Assembly: GCA_946407745.1 (NCBI GenBank)
Contig: CAMJPQ010000012.1
Coordinates: 1-58,624, forward strand
From: an uncultured Clostridia bacterium
GTDB taxonomy: Bacteria > Bacillota > Clostridia > Christensenellales > Aristaeellaceae
DNA length: 58,624 nt
Direction of reading: 5' to 3'
The notes under the pieces are model-generated. The model had not been told where the DNA came from. It was given only the letters and a program-made list of their open reading frames with translations, and ran no database searches. The translations under genes and the position numbers were made by a program. This document shows, one piece after another, positions 49,816 to 58,624 of the stretch (position 1 is the first letter of the stretch; every line of letters starts with the position of its first letter).

Positions 49816-51351
49816 TTACTCCGCGGCAGCGCCGGCCTCGCTTTCGGTGTCGTCGGGTTTGCCCTCAAGGTAGGGCGCGGCAGCATCGGTGTAGACCACA
49901 TTGGCTTCATCAAGCCACTGCTGCATCACCTCGCTGTACTTCTCGCCTTCCTTTTCCTGCTGGATCTCCGCGGCCAGCTCTGAGCGCACCGCGTCGGTCA
50001 GCTCAATGGGGCCGCCGGGGATGTCGCGCAGGTAGTACACGATGTGCACACCGTAGCTGCCCAGTGTGGGCGCACTGACGCCGCCCACCTCCGGTATGGA
50101 CATGGCGGCCTCGGTGAAGGCGGGATCCCAGAGCACGCTGTCCTTGTGCACGGCATAGCCCTCGGATTTGTTCGGCTCGGTGTTCATGCCGGGGTCGGTG
50201 CCGTAAGCTTCAATCAGCTCGCTGAAGGGGGTGCCGGCATTGAACTTCTCCATAATCTCGTCCACCGTGGGCTGCACCGAGGCCATGATCGCCTCATAGG
50301 CGGCGTCCACCTGCTCCTGCGTCACGGGGACGGCGGTTTCTTTGGCGGCCTCCTCAGTGGCTTCCGCATTGGCTTCGCTGTTCTCGCCCTCTTCCGCGGC
50401 GGCCTGCTGATCCTCCAGCGCGGTCTTCAGGTTGGTGTAGTCCTCCATCAGTTGGTCGTCCACATTCAGCAGAATGTGCGTCACGCCGCGATAGCCGGAG
50501 GGCATGTAGTACAGTGTGCCGCCGGTGCCGAGCATGTTGCCGTAATACTGCTGATACTCGTAGGAGGCGGCGTCGTCGCCGTAGGTTTCAAAGTCCTCAT
50601 TCACATAAGTGTCGTAACGCGCCTGGATCTCCTCATCGGTCACCTGCACGTCCTTGACCATTTCAGCCTGCACCTGCTCAATGATATAGCTGTCCACCAG
50701 CCGCTTCAGGGTGCTCTCCTCAGTGAAGCCTCTGGCCTCGTAATCGGCCTTGGCGCTGAGGCGGGCAGCAGCCTTTTCCTCTTCCGTGGCGTCGGCGGCG
50801 AGGTCACTGTTTGCGCTGATGTAATTCTCCAGCGCGGCCTCCCACTGGGCGGCATTGTCCGCCTTCAGGCCCTCCATCACCTCGTCGCTGAGCTGATCCA
50901 GTCCCAGCTCCTTCGCCTTGCGGTCCATCATCTCCTGCTGCTGCACCATGGACAGGGCCAGCCATTTCATATAGGTCTGGCTTTCCTCATCGCTCACATC
51001 GTAGCCGTAGCCGGTGTAATAGTCCTTGAGGTAATCGATCTGGTCGTCTACCTCGCCCTTGAGGATGTCCTTCCCGCCGATGGTTGCCAGCACCGTTTCG
51101 CGGTCGGCGTGCTCCGCCTGCTCCTCCGCCAGGGCCAGCTCGGCCATGTCCTGTTCGCTGGCATTGGTCTGCTCCGCCTGCGGAGCGGCGCTTGTCTGGC
51201 GGCCGCGCGCCATCAGGTAACCGACGGACGCGGCGATCAGGCATACCAGCACGATGCAGCTCACGATCAGGCTCTTTTTGCTGCTGCCTGTCTTCTGCTC
51301 CGGCTCGCTCTGGACACTGTTTTCCACCTGATTGTTTTCAGGATTGCTCAT
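49816..51351 (-). CDS. Membrane-anchored SurA/PrsA-like peptidyl-prolyl isomerase
   Basis: This 511-residue protein has a short cytoplasmic tail and one membrane segment (about 27-48: SLIVSCIVLVCLIAASVGYL). A SurA N-like helical chaperone region follows (about 85-250), then an acidic Glu/Ala-rich insert (about 320-350) and a C-terminal parvulin-type rotamase (GYAVHKDSVLWDPAFTEAAM, SYGVHIVYYLRDIPGG). It likely helps exported proteins fold. Anchoring is by a helix, not a lipobox as in PrsA. Start at 51351 follows GGAGGAG. Confidence 0.88.
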   Translation of the reverse strand: MSNPENNQVENSVQSEPEQKTGSSKKSLIVSCIVLVCLIAASVGYLMARGRQTSAAPQAEQTNASEQDMAELALAEEQAEHADRETVLATIGGKDILKGEVDDQIDYLKDYYTGYGYDVSDEESQTYMKWLALSMVQQQEMMDRKAKELGLDQLSDEVMEGLKADNAAQWEAALENYISANSDLAADATEEEKAAARLSAKADYEARGFTEESTLKRLVDSYIIEQVQAEMVKDVQVTDEEIQARYDTYVNEDFETYGDDAASYEYQQYYGNMLGTGGTLYYMPSGYRGVTHILLNVDDQLMEDYTNLKTALEDQQAAAEEGENSEANAEATEEAAKETAVPVTQEQVDAAYEAIMASVQPTVDEIMEKFNAGTPFSELIEAYGTDPGMNTEPNKSEGYAVHKDSVLWDPAFTEAAMSIPEVGGVSAPTLGSYGVHIVYYLRDIPGGPIELTDAVRSELAAEIQQEKEGEKYSEVMQQWLDEANVVYTDAAAPYLEGKPDDTESEAGAAAE

Positions 51352-51393
51352 CTTGATACTCCTCCATGGTCGTAATAGATCATCTCCTGTCAC

Positions 51394-51422
51394 AGTATAG
51401 ACGGGCGCCTGCCCGCGGTCAA
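51394..51422 (-). promoter_or_regulatory. Promoter of the SurA/PrsA-like gene
   Basis: On the minus strand, -35 TTGACC (51422-51417), 17-base spacer and -10 TATACT (51399-51394). Confidence 0.75.
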
Positions 51423-51508
51423 GGCATGCGGCGAGAAATTCACAAAAGTTTCACTTTGTGGCAGGAAGAAGATTTCTTCCTCGTCACCTGCGCGGCATAT
51501 CAGCGAAC

Positions 51509-51540
51509 AAAAAGGAGAAGGAGAATTGCACTCCGTCTCC
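51509..51540 (-). terminator. Terminator of the argF-azlCD transcript
   Basis: On the minus strand the stem GGAGACGGAG/CTCCTTCTCC (one mismatch; 51540-51531/51523-51514) is followed by a T-run (51513-51509), 30 bases past azlD. Confidence 0.7.
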
Positions 51541-51571
51541 AGAAAAACCAACTTCTGCGAAAAGCATCATC

Positions 51572-51895
51572 TCACACCAGCCGCAGCAGCAGCATGTACA
51601 GCGCGGTGCCGCCTGCGATGGAGAGAATGGTCTGCCTCTTCCATACGTGCAGCGCGGCGGTCGCTGCCGCGGCGCACAGCGCCGGCACCCAGCCGGCGGA
51701 AGTGGTGAAGGAAACATCCTTCAGGCAGTAAACCACAAGCATGGCCATCACGGTGCGGGGCAGCTGCGCTCCAAGCCAGGTGATGAAGGCGGGCGGCTTG
51801 CGGCTGCCGCGATAGATGAGAAATGGCAGAGCGCGCAGCAGTACTGTGACGCCCGCGCTGATGAGAAGGGTCAGCAGCATCTGCATCGTCGTCAT
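51572..51895 (-). CDS. azlD: AzlD-type branched-chain amino-acid exporter subunit
   Basis: This 107-residue membrane protein has three to four hydrophobic segments (MLLTLLISAGVTVLLRALPF, LPRTVMAMLVVYCLKDVSF, AALCAAAATAALHV, LSIAGGTALYMLLLRLV). AzlD works with AzlC to export branched-chain amino acids. The ATG overlaps the azlC stop (ATGA), the normal arrangement. Confidence 0.92.
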   Translation of the reverse strand: MTTMQMLLTLLISAGVTVLLRALPFLIYRGSRKPPAFITWLGAQLPRTVMAMLVVYCLKDVSFTTSAGWVPALCAAAATAALHVWKRQTILSIAGGTALYMLLLRLV

Positions 51896-52623
51896 GTCCG
51901 CCGCTCCTTTTCCTCCGTCAGCCAGCGCGTCAGGAAGCCTGTGAGAATCAGCGCCATCGCCAGCAGCAGAAAGCTGCTCTGCCCCAGCGCAATGAGGCTG
52001 AAAAGCGTCGACAGGCCGCCCAGGAGCGGCGCGAACAGCGCCTCACGTGCGGTGATGCCGCCTGCCTTCCATTTGGCGAAGGAATCCATGCTCTGCTCGG
52101 TGCAGATCACCACGAACAGCGCCGTCATCGAAAAGTCGATACCCGCCAGGTAAGCGGTGGGCAGCAGGGAACCGAGCAGCGAGCCCAGCAGCGTGCCGGT
52201 GCACCAGTACACGTGATCCAGCAAAGAAACGCAGGCATACCACCTTCCGGCGTTCTCACCGCGCGGCGGCATGCCCACCACCAGGGAATATGTCTCGTCC
52301 GTCAGGGAAAAGACCAGATAGGGCTTCCATTTCCCGGTGCCCCGGTAGGCCTCCAGCATGCTCAGGCCGTAGAAGAGGTGACGTGCCTGGATCAGCACAG
52401 ACAACAGCAGTATCGTCAGCGGCGCGAAGGCCCGCGTCAGCTGGTCGATGAGGGCAAACTGCATGGAGCCGCCGTAGATGAACAGGCTCATCATCAGCGG
52501 CCACACAGGACCGAAGCCCCGCGCACGCATGGCGATGCCGTAGGCAATGCCCAGAAAGAGATAGCCGGACAGCACGGGCAGTGTGCGGGGGAAGACCTTT
52601 TTGAGTGTTTGCAGCAAGGGCAC
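51892..52623 (-). CDS. azlC: AzlC-type branched-chain amino-acid exporter subunit
   Basis: This 243-residue protein with several membrane segments carries LSGYLFLGIAYGIAMRARGF, SLFIYGGSMQFALIDQL, LIQARHLFYGLSMLEAYRG and SLTDETYSLVVG, all AzlC signatures. The start is GTG behind AAGGA. It follows argF by 27 bases, so it is probably in the same transcript as the arginine and transport genes. Confidence 0.93.
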   Translation of the reverse strand: MPLLQTLKKVFPRTLPVLSGYLFLGIAYGIAMRARGFGPVWPLMMSLFIYGGSMQFALIDQLTRAFAPLTILLLSVLIQARHLFYGLSMLEAYRGTGKWKPYLVFSLTDETYSLVVGMPPRGENAGRWYACVSLLDHVYWCTGTLLGSLLGSLLPTAYLAGIDFSMTALFVVICTEQSMDSFAKWKAGGITAREALFAPLLGGLSTLFSLIALGQSSFLLLAMALILTGFLTRWLTEEKERRT

Positions 52624-52650
52624 AGCACTTCCTTCAGGCAGCGTCTGGTG

Positions 52651-53634
52651 TCAGTCCGCAAGGGTCGCGGCCATCACGGCCTTGATGGTGTGCATACGGT
52701 TCTCCGCCTCGTCAAAGACGATGGACTGCGGGCCTTCAAACACCTCGTCGGTCACCTCCATGCAGTCGATGCCGAACTTGCCGTGTATTTCACGCCCGAT
52801 GGTGGTTTTCAGGTCGTGGAAGGCAGGCAGACAGTGCATAAAGCGGCACTGGGGCCCGGCCTTTTCCATCAGCTGCCGCGTGATACGGTAGGGCTGCAGG
52901 TCGGCAATGCGCTCGCCCCACACCTCGTCCGGCTCACCCATGGAGACCCACACGTCGGTGTACAGCACGTCCGCTCCCGTCACGGCTTCCCCGGGGTCGG
53001 TCAGGAAGGAAAGGGACGCGCCTGTCTCCTTTGCGATTTCTGCGCACCTTGCGCGCAGCGCCGCGTCGGGGAAATACTTCTCCGGGGCGCAGGCCACAAA
53101 GCGCATGCCCATCTTCGCGCAGCCGATCATCAGGGAGTTGCCCATGTTGTACCGCGCGTCGCCGAGGTACACCAGCTTGCGCCCACGCAGGCTGCCGAAG
53201 TGTTCCCGGATGGTGAGAAAGTCCGCCAGTATCTGCGTGGGATGGTACTCGTTCGTCAGCCCGTTCCACACCGGCACACCGCTGAAGGCCGCCAGCGCCT
53301 CCACAATCTCCTGCCCAAAGCCGCGGTACTCGATGCCGTCAAACATGCGCCCAAGCACGCGTGCGGTATCGGGAATGGACTCTTTTTTCCCGATCTGGGA
53401 GGATTTGGGATCCAGGTATACGGGGTGCATCCCCAGGTCGGCGGCCGCCACCTCAAACGCACAGCGTGTGCGGGTGCTGGTTTTTTCAAAGATCAGCGCG
53501 ACGTTTTTCCCCTCGCACAGGCGGTGGGGAATGCCGGCCTTCTTTTTCGCCTTGAGATCAGCGGCCAGGTCCAGCAGAGAAGTGATTTCATCGGGCGTGT
53601 AATCCAGCAGGGTCAGAAAGGAACGGTTCTTCAT
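52651..53634 (-). CDS. argF: Ornithine carbamoyltransferase
   Basis: This 327-residue enzyme makes citrulline from ornithine and carbamoyl phosphate. Carbamoyl-phosphate motif is [47 protein letters not shown] and the ornithine-binding [10 protein letters not shown] are intact. GGAGG precedes the ATG. It pairs with argG at the right edge of the window. An anabolic role is more likely than a deiminase-pathway role, since no arcA or arcC is nearby. Confidence 0.96.
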   Translation of the reverse strand: MKNRSFLTLLDYTPDEITSLLDLAADLKAKKKAGIPHRLCEGKNVALIFEKTSTRTRCAFEVAAADLGMHPVYLDPKSSQIGKKESIPDTARVLGRMFDGIEYRGFGQEIVEALAAFSGVPVWNGLTNEYHPTQILADFLTIREHFGSLRGRKLVYLGDARYNMGNSLMIGCAKMGMRFVACAPEKYFPDAALRARCAEIAKETGASLSFLTDPGEAVTGADVLYTDVWVSMGEPDEVWGERIADLQPYRITRQLMEKAGPQCRFMHCLPAFHDLKTTIGREIHGKFGIDCMEVTDEVFEGPQSIVFDEAENRMHTIKAVMAATLAD

Positions 53635-53647
53635 TGCGGCGCCTCCG

Positions 53648-55315
53648 TCATGGTTGGGAGCTCCACTGCGCGTTCAGCCAGTCGAGCCTCATCTGCACAA
53701 AGCGGTTCAGGTAGTCAATGTTGGCTTCAAAGGTTTTGCCGGTTTCCGCGGCATTGTCCGAGGCGGTGCGCATCGGCCAGCGGATGAAATTCATTTCAGC
53801 GCTGCCTCGGATGGCCTGGGCATAGGTGTCAATGGACGCAAGCCCGCCATCTGACGGCTTCTGCCCGGTGAGGATCTGCATGGCCGGCAGGAAGTGCGCG
53901 GCCCATTCGGCACGGACAGACGACTGGAAGTCCTCCTTGGCGAACAGCTGTGACCACCAGCTGGAGCGCTTGGTGACCGTGGAAAACATGAAGCCCTCCG
54001 GCTTGAGGATGCTTTCGCGCCCACTGTGGCCGTAGTCGCCGTAAGAGGTATCATAGTCCCAGGCGGGGCCAGCGAACAGCAGCTCGCTCTGGCTGTCGGC
54101 AGGCTTGTAGAAATACTGGCTGGAGTTGGCGGCGTCGTAATTCTTGCTGATCTCCTCCACCATGTATTTCTTTGTGAGAGACGGAAGGTCGGCCAGCTGC
54201 GTGTAATGCAGCCCGCTCTCCGCGTCGGTCCCGTCCTTCGCGTAGATGGCGTTCTCAAATCGCTGCAGCATCGAGGTGATGTACGCCATCTGCCGTACGG
54301 TCGCGTATTCGGGGCTTTTGACCACCAGCACCTTGCCCTTGAAGGACATGTAGGCGGAGGGCTCCTCCCTGTAGCGGTCGTCATAGCGCTCGTACTCGAT
54401 CAGGTAGCCGCCGGTCACATCCTCCGGCTCGCGGGGGATGTCATAGGCCTTGAATTCCGTCTCGGCGGGCTTGGCCGGGCCGACGCGCGGGAAGCTGTCC
54501 AATTCCTGTTCATTCAGCTTTTCCGTTGCCTTTTCCAGGTCCTCGATTTCAATGCGGTGGTCGTTGATTTCCACCTTCTCGCTCAGCAGGTACACCCCGC
54601 GGTACTCCCCGTTGACATACAGCTCTACCTGCGCGCACTCCGGAGTGTAGGCGAGGCCGGCGTAGCGGGCCATTTCCAGGGTGATCTGGTTGCGCAGCAG
54701 GCTGTGGTCCCTGGCGTTGCCGGTCAGCACCCACCGCTTGGCCTTTCCCATGCCCAGCAGGTCCGCGCCCTTTTCGAGCTTGACGGTGTAGTTCTTTTTG
54801 CTGAAGCGGGTGGACATGTTGCCTCGCAGCTTCATATGCTCCAGTGCGCCGCTGAAGGCTACGCTCCCATCCGGGGCGAGCATCAGCATTTCGCCGGGCT
54901 CCTTGTATTCCTTTGAAGCCTCAATGCGGTCCAGGCTCCCGGTCTGTGTGGCGATAAACAGCGCGGGGATGGCGGAGCCGTGCATCACGCGCACATGGTA
55001 GGTGCGTGTGCCGATAGCGACCGTCAGCGCGTCATCCCCGCCCTCCGGAAGGCGCACTTCACTGCCGGGGAGCAGCGCTTCGCCGTTCACAGCGGCTTCC
55101 TCAGCTCCGGTGAACCAGAGGTGGAGCGGCCTGCCCTGCCATGCGCCGGGCAGGAAGAGATACACCGTGTTCTGCGAGGTGTAGGTGGAAATGGCGTCGA
55201 TGGGCGCCTGCCCGTCCACGCCAGGGGAGAGGGAAAAGGCCAGCGGTGCGGCGTACGCGCAGGCGCACACACCCGCCGCCAGCAGCACGCAGAGGAGGAG
55301 ACGCAGTATCTTCAT
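53648..55315 (-). CDS. Secreted CotH-kinase-like protein
   Basis: This 555-residue protein has a signal peptide ([20 protein letters not shown]). An N-terminal beta domain (about 25-110) precedes the CotH core. That core has [69 protein letters not shown] and [18 protein letters not shown], with the metal-binding Asp. CotH proteins are atypical kinases first known from spore coats. The ATG at 55315 overlaps the ATPase stop (TGATG). Finding it inside an amino-acid transport/arginine operon is unusual. Confidence 0.9.
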   Translation of the reverse strand: MKILRLLLCVLLAAGVCACAYAAPLAFSLSPGVDGQAPIDAISTYTSQNTVYLFLPGAWQGRPLHLWFTGAEEAAVNGEALLPGSEVRLPEGGDDALTVAIGTRTYHVRVMHGSAIPALFIATQTGSLDRIEASKEYKEPGEMLMLAPDGSVAFSGALEHMKLRGNMSTRFSKKNYTVKLEKGADLLGMGKAKRWVLTGNARDHSLLRNQITLEMARYAGLAYTPECAQVELYVNGEYRGVYLLSEKVEINDHRIEIEDLEKATEKLNEQELDSFPRVGPAKPAETEFKAYDIPREPEDVTGGYLIEYERYDDRYREEPSAYMSFKGKVLVVKSPEYATVRQMAYITSMLQRFENAIYAKDGTDAESGLHYTQLADLPSLTKKYMVEEISKNYDAANSSQYFYKPADSQSELLFAGPAWDYDTSYGDYGHSGRESILKPEGFMFSTVTKRSSWWSQLFAKEDFQSSVRAEWAAHFLPAMQILTGQKPSDGGLASIDTYAQAIRGSAEMNFIRWPMRTASDNAAETGKTFEANIDYLNRFVQMRLDWLNAQWSSQP

Positions 55316-56037
55316 CACAACACCTTGGCCAGAAAGCTTTTCAGACGGTCGCTCTGCGGATTGTAAAAGAGGTTGTGCGGCTCTCCCTGTTCCACAATGT
55401 TTCCTTCATCCAGGAAAAGCACACGGTTGGAAACCTCCCTGGCGAAGCCCATTTCGTGGGTGACCACCAGCATGGTCATGCCCTCCATTGCCAGGGCCTT
55501 CATCACGTCCAGCACCTCGCCCACCATCTCGGGGTCCAGCGCGGAGGTGGGCTCGTCAAACAGCATGACCTCCGGGTGCATGGCCAGTGCTCTCACAATG
55601 GCGATGCGCTGCTTCTGTCCGCCGGAAAGCTGTGCCGGATAGTTCTTCGCCTTGTCCGCCAGGCCGACCCGCTGCAGCAGGCTCATGGCCTCCTGCTCGG
55701 CCTTTGCCTTGTCCATCAGCCCGGTGCGCACCGGCGCCAAGGTAATGTTGTTCAGTATGGTCATATTGGGGAAAAGGTTGAAGTGCTGGAACACCATGCC
55801 CATCTTCTGCCGCATGCGGTTGATGTCGGTCTTCTGGTCGGTCATGGACACGCCGTCAAACAGGATCTCGCCAGAGGTGGGGGTCTCCAGCAGGTTCAGG
55901 CAGCGCAGGAAGGTGCTCTTGCCGGAGCCGGACGGGCCGATGATACATACGCACTCGCCCTTTTTGAAATGCTCGCTGACACCGTTCAAGACCGTCAGCT
56001 CGCCAAAGCGCTTCACCAGGTCCTTAACGACGATCAC
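55315..56037 (-). CDS. Polar amino-acid ABC transporter ATPase (GlnQ-like)
   Basis: This 240-residue ATPase has Walker [21 protein letters not shown], the Q-loop in [14 protein letters not shown], signature [17 protein letters not shown] and Walker [16 protein letters not shown]. It energises uptake of polar amino acids with the permease and binding protein upstream. The start is GTG within the end of the permease gene (14-base overlap), behind GGAGG. Confidence 0.95.
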   Translation of the reverse strand: MIVVKDLVKRFGELTVLNGVSEHFKKGECVCIIGPSGSGKSTFLRCLNLLETPTSGEILFDGVSMTDQKTDINRMRQKMGMVFQHFNLFPNMTILNNITLAPVRTGLMDKAKAEQEAMSLLQRVGLADKAKNYPAQLSGGQKQRIAIVRALAMHPEVMLFDEPTSALDPEMVGEVLDVMKALAMEGMTMLVVTHEMGFAREVSNRVLFLDEGNIVEQGEPHNLFYNPQSDRLKSFLAKVL

Positions 56038-56800
56038 TTGCCCTCAGCCTCCTTTCAAAAATGCCCAGCAGCCAGGTAAACAGCATCACCAGCAGCAGGT
56101 AGATGATGGCGGTTCCCACATAGGGATACATGGCCTCATAGGTGCGGCTCACCACGCCGCGGGCGGCGTACAGCAGTTCCTTGCCGCCGATGACGCTGAT
56201 GAGGGAGGTGTCCTTCAGCAGCACGATGAACTCATTGCCCAGCGCCGGAAGAATGGCCTTGATGGCCTGCGGCACAATAATGAAGCGCATGGTGTCCGCG
56301 TAGTTCAGCCCGAGGCTGCGGCCGGCCTCCATCTGCCCGGCGTCCACGCTCATCAGCCCGCCGCGGATGATCTCGGCGGTGTAGGCACCGGAGTTGATGC
56401 CCAGCGTCAGCGCACCGACCATCACATAGTTGCGGCTGGAGGCAAAAATGACAAAGCCCATGATCATCAGCTGCACCATCATGGGGGTGCCGCGGATGAC
56501 CGTGACGTAAACCTTGAGTATGGCATTGAGCACGCTCAGCACCGGGTTGCGGTGCCCGGGGCGCTGCTGGTCGTGCGCGGTGCGCACTACAGCAACAATG
56601 ATGCCCAGGGCAATGCCCAGCAAAAGCGCCAGCAGTGTGACCAGCAGGGTGGTTCCCACGCCGTTGATGTACTGCTGCCAGCGGTCGTTTTCGATAAAGG
56701 CCTGATAGAACTGCACATAGAACTTCTGCCAGGCAGTGGTCGGCTCACCGGCGACCATCAGGGCCTTCCAGGCGGTATACTGTTCCAAGCTTGACACCAT
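56024..56800 (-). CDS. Polar amino-acid ABC transporter permease
   Basis: This 258-residue His/Glu/Gln/Arg-type permease has several membrane segments beginning with [19 protein letters not shown]. Family motifs are [39 protein letters not shown] and [20 protein letters not shown] (EAA loop). It lies downstream of the binding-protein gene with a hairpin between them. Position beside argG and argF makes arginine, ornithine or a precursor possible substrates; that is inference. Confidence 0.93.
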   Translation of the reverse strand: MVSSLEQYTAWKALMVAGEPTTAWQKFYVQFYQAFIENDRWQQYINGVGTTLLVTLLALLLGIALGIIVAVVRTAHDQQRPGHRNPVLSVLNAILKVYVTVIRGTPMMVQLMIMGFVIFASSRNYVMVGALTLGINSGAYTAEIIRGGLMSVDAGQMEAGRSLGLNYADTMRFIIVPQAIKAILPALGNEFIVLLKDTSLISVIGGKELLYAARGVVSRTYEAMYPYVGTAIIYLLLVMLFTWLLGIFERRLRASDRR

Positions 56801-56827
56801 CCCTTCTCAGGGGTCATCTGAAAAGAA

Positions 56828-56858
56828 GGAAAGGGGCGGTTCGCCACCGCCCCTTTCC
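56828..56858 (-). terminator. Attenuating hairpin between binding-protein and permease genes
   Basis: The perfect 13-bp stem (56828-56840/56846-56858) with a five-base loop is followed on the minus strand by TTCTTTTC. It would cut most transcripts after the binding protein, giving it excess over the membrane subunits. Confidence 0.75.
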
Positions 56859-56881
56859 GACAGCACACAGGGTTGTTTGGA

Positions 56882-57631
56882 TTATTCGTTCCACTTCAGG
56901 ATGATGGACTCAACAGTGCCGTCGTCAATCAGCTCCTGCAGCACCTTGTTGAAGGCCTCCAGCAGCTCGGGGTACTTATCCTTGGCAAAGCCAAAGCCGA
57001 ATTCCTCGGGCTCATAGGTCGTCGTCACGATTTCCAGACCGGGGATGCGCTTCACATAGGCCTGGCCGACCAGGTCGTCCACCAGGATGCAGTCCACCTG
57101 GCCGTTCTGCAGGGCCTGGAAGGCCAGAGAGTACTTGTCATAGGCCAGGGTGTGATCCTCGCCGAAGTCATCCACGGCGTAGATGTGGCCGGTGGTGCCG
57201 CTCTGCACGCCAATCATGTGCTCGCCCAGGTTCTCCATAGTGATGCCGGCGCCGGCCTTGCACACAATCGCCTGCGTGATGGTCACATAGGGAATGGTGA
57301 AGTCCAGGGTGGCACGGCGGTCCTCACGGATGGTCACGCCGGAAACAACGGCGTCCGCCTTGCCGGCGCCGGGCGCGGTCAGCGCGGCGTCAAAGTCGAT
57401 AGGGAAGGCTTCCGGAACCAGACCCAGGCGTCCGCAAATGATGTCCAGCAGATCAGGCTCGATGCCGATGACGTTATCCGCGTCGTCACGGTCTTCAAAC
57501 GGCGGGAAATCGGGGCTGGTGGCATAGATGAACTTGCCGGCTTCCACGGTGTTGTAGCTTGCTTCCGCCACGGCGGCGAAGGCGGCGGTCATCAGCAGCG
57601 TGGCCAGGGTCAGGGCGATGAGTTTCTTCAT
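56882..57631 (-). CDS. Amino-acid ABC transporter substrate-binding protein
   Basis: This 249-residue SBP_bac_3 family protein has FIYATSPDFPPFEDRDDADN, IGIEPDLLDIICGRLGL, DAVVSGVTIREDRRATLDFT, IGVQSGTTGHIYAV and a C-terminal LLEAFNKVLQELIDDGTVES. The signal peptide (KKLIALTLATLLMTAAFAAVAEA) ends without a lipobox Cys, so it is not a lipoprotein, unlike most Gram-positive binding proteins. AGGAGG precedes the ATG. The 57632-57745 gap to argG shows no convincing promoter. Confidence 0.93.
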   Translation of the reverse strand: MKKLIALTLATLLMTAAFAAVAEASYNTVEAGKFIYATSPDFPPFEDRDDADNVIGIEPDLLDIICGRLGLVPEAFPIDFDAALTAPGAGKADAVVSGVTIREDRRATLDFTIPYVTITQAIVCKAGAGITMENLGEHMIGVQSGTTGHIYAVDDFGEDHTLAYDKYSLAFQALQNGQVDCILVDDLVGQAYVKRIPGLEIVTTTYEPEEFGFGFAKDKYPELLEAFNKVLQELIDDGTVESIILKWNE

Positions 57632-57745
57632 GGTACTTTCCTCCTATTTATAATAGTCAGGGCAGCTCCGCGCATACGGGCTGAACAGTCGGCGCGCTGC
57701 GCGGAATTGCCTTCCACAGAGGTAACAAGCATCACAGGCAGGGAA

Positions 57746-58624
<879 letters not shown>

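Noticed and set aside
57632-57745. Possible riboswitch or T-box between argG and the binding-protein gene
   Set aside because: Too short and without recognisable T-box or arginine-leader features.

Overview
The window is a GC-rich stretch of a Bacillota (Clostridia-type) chromosome. The evidence is the ylm/divIVA cell-division cluster, the mrnC-thyX-rlmB-yacP-sigH and tig-clpP-clpX-lon-engB gene orders, HPr kinase, and strong AGGAGG ribosome sites with occasional TTG/GTG starts. The simple AxA signal peptides and the pectin enzymes would suit a gut or rumen Clostridium relative. That last point is inference.

Bases 1-6205 are a compact integrated element. A 55-bp direct repeat (1-55 = 6151-6205) carries the 3' end of a tRNA-Leu plus its terminator. 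Between the copies lie a tyrosine integrase and an XRE repressor (minus strand). A tightly overlapping plus-strand operon follows, with two small HTH proteins, a DUF6291-like protein, a PD-(D/E)XK resolvase-like nuclease, a RecE-like nuclease, a phage-type protein and a helical peptide. A minus-strand pair is controlled by a divergent ribbon-helix-helix regulator. I see no capsid, terminase, relaxase or replication gene.

Bases 6300-14970 hold one long minus-strand operon: lysC, a CoA-transferase, a radical SAM protein, a HlyD-like protein, yggS, sepF, yggT, ylmH, divIVA. Bases 15087-18193 hold a cytidylate kinase joined in frame to a GH105 hydrolase, followed by GH28. Bases 18319-20300 hold a phosphodiester-glycosidase gene, a small membrane protein and thrH. 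Bases 20473-24161 are the mrnC-thyX-rlmB-yacP-sigH operon. Then come a GNAT protein, a DUF1292 protein, an aldo/keto reductase with ferredoxin clusters, and a secreted protein of unknown family (26974-28461). The proteostasis block tig-clpP-clpX-lon-engB-lysA runs to 36306.

Bases 36378-39597 encode a GH105-like hydrolase and a GH112 phosphorylase, next to a second member of the unknown secreted family (39923-40954). Further on are a GntR regulator, ROK kinase, hprK, a HAD phosphatase and a GDPD. An operon of two esterases, an ATP-grasp protein and a TIM-barrel isomerase occupies 45997-49636, followed by a SurA/PrsA-like foldase. The right end is an amino-acid block on the minus strand: argG (cut by the window edge), an ABC transporter (binding protein, permease, ATPase), a CotH-like secreted protein, argF and azlCD.

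The strongest leads are: (1) the cmk-GH105 fusion, which depends on a six-A run and would resolve into two ATGA-coupled genes with one A fewer; (2) the small nuclease-bearing element with operators built into its divergent promoters; (3) the paired secreted protein family of unknown function; (4) the esterase/ATP-grasp operon.
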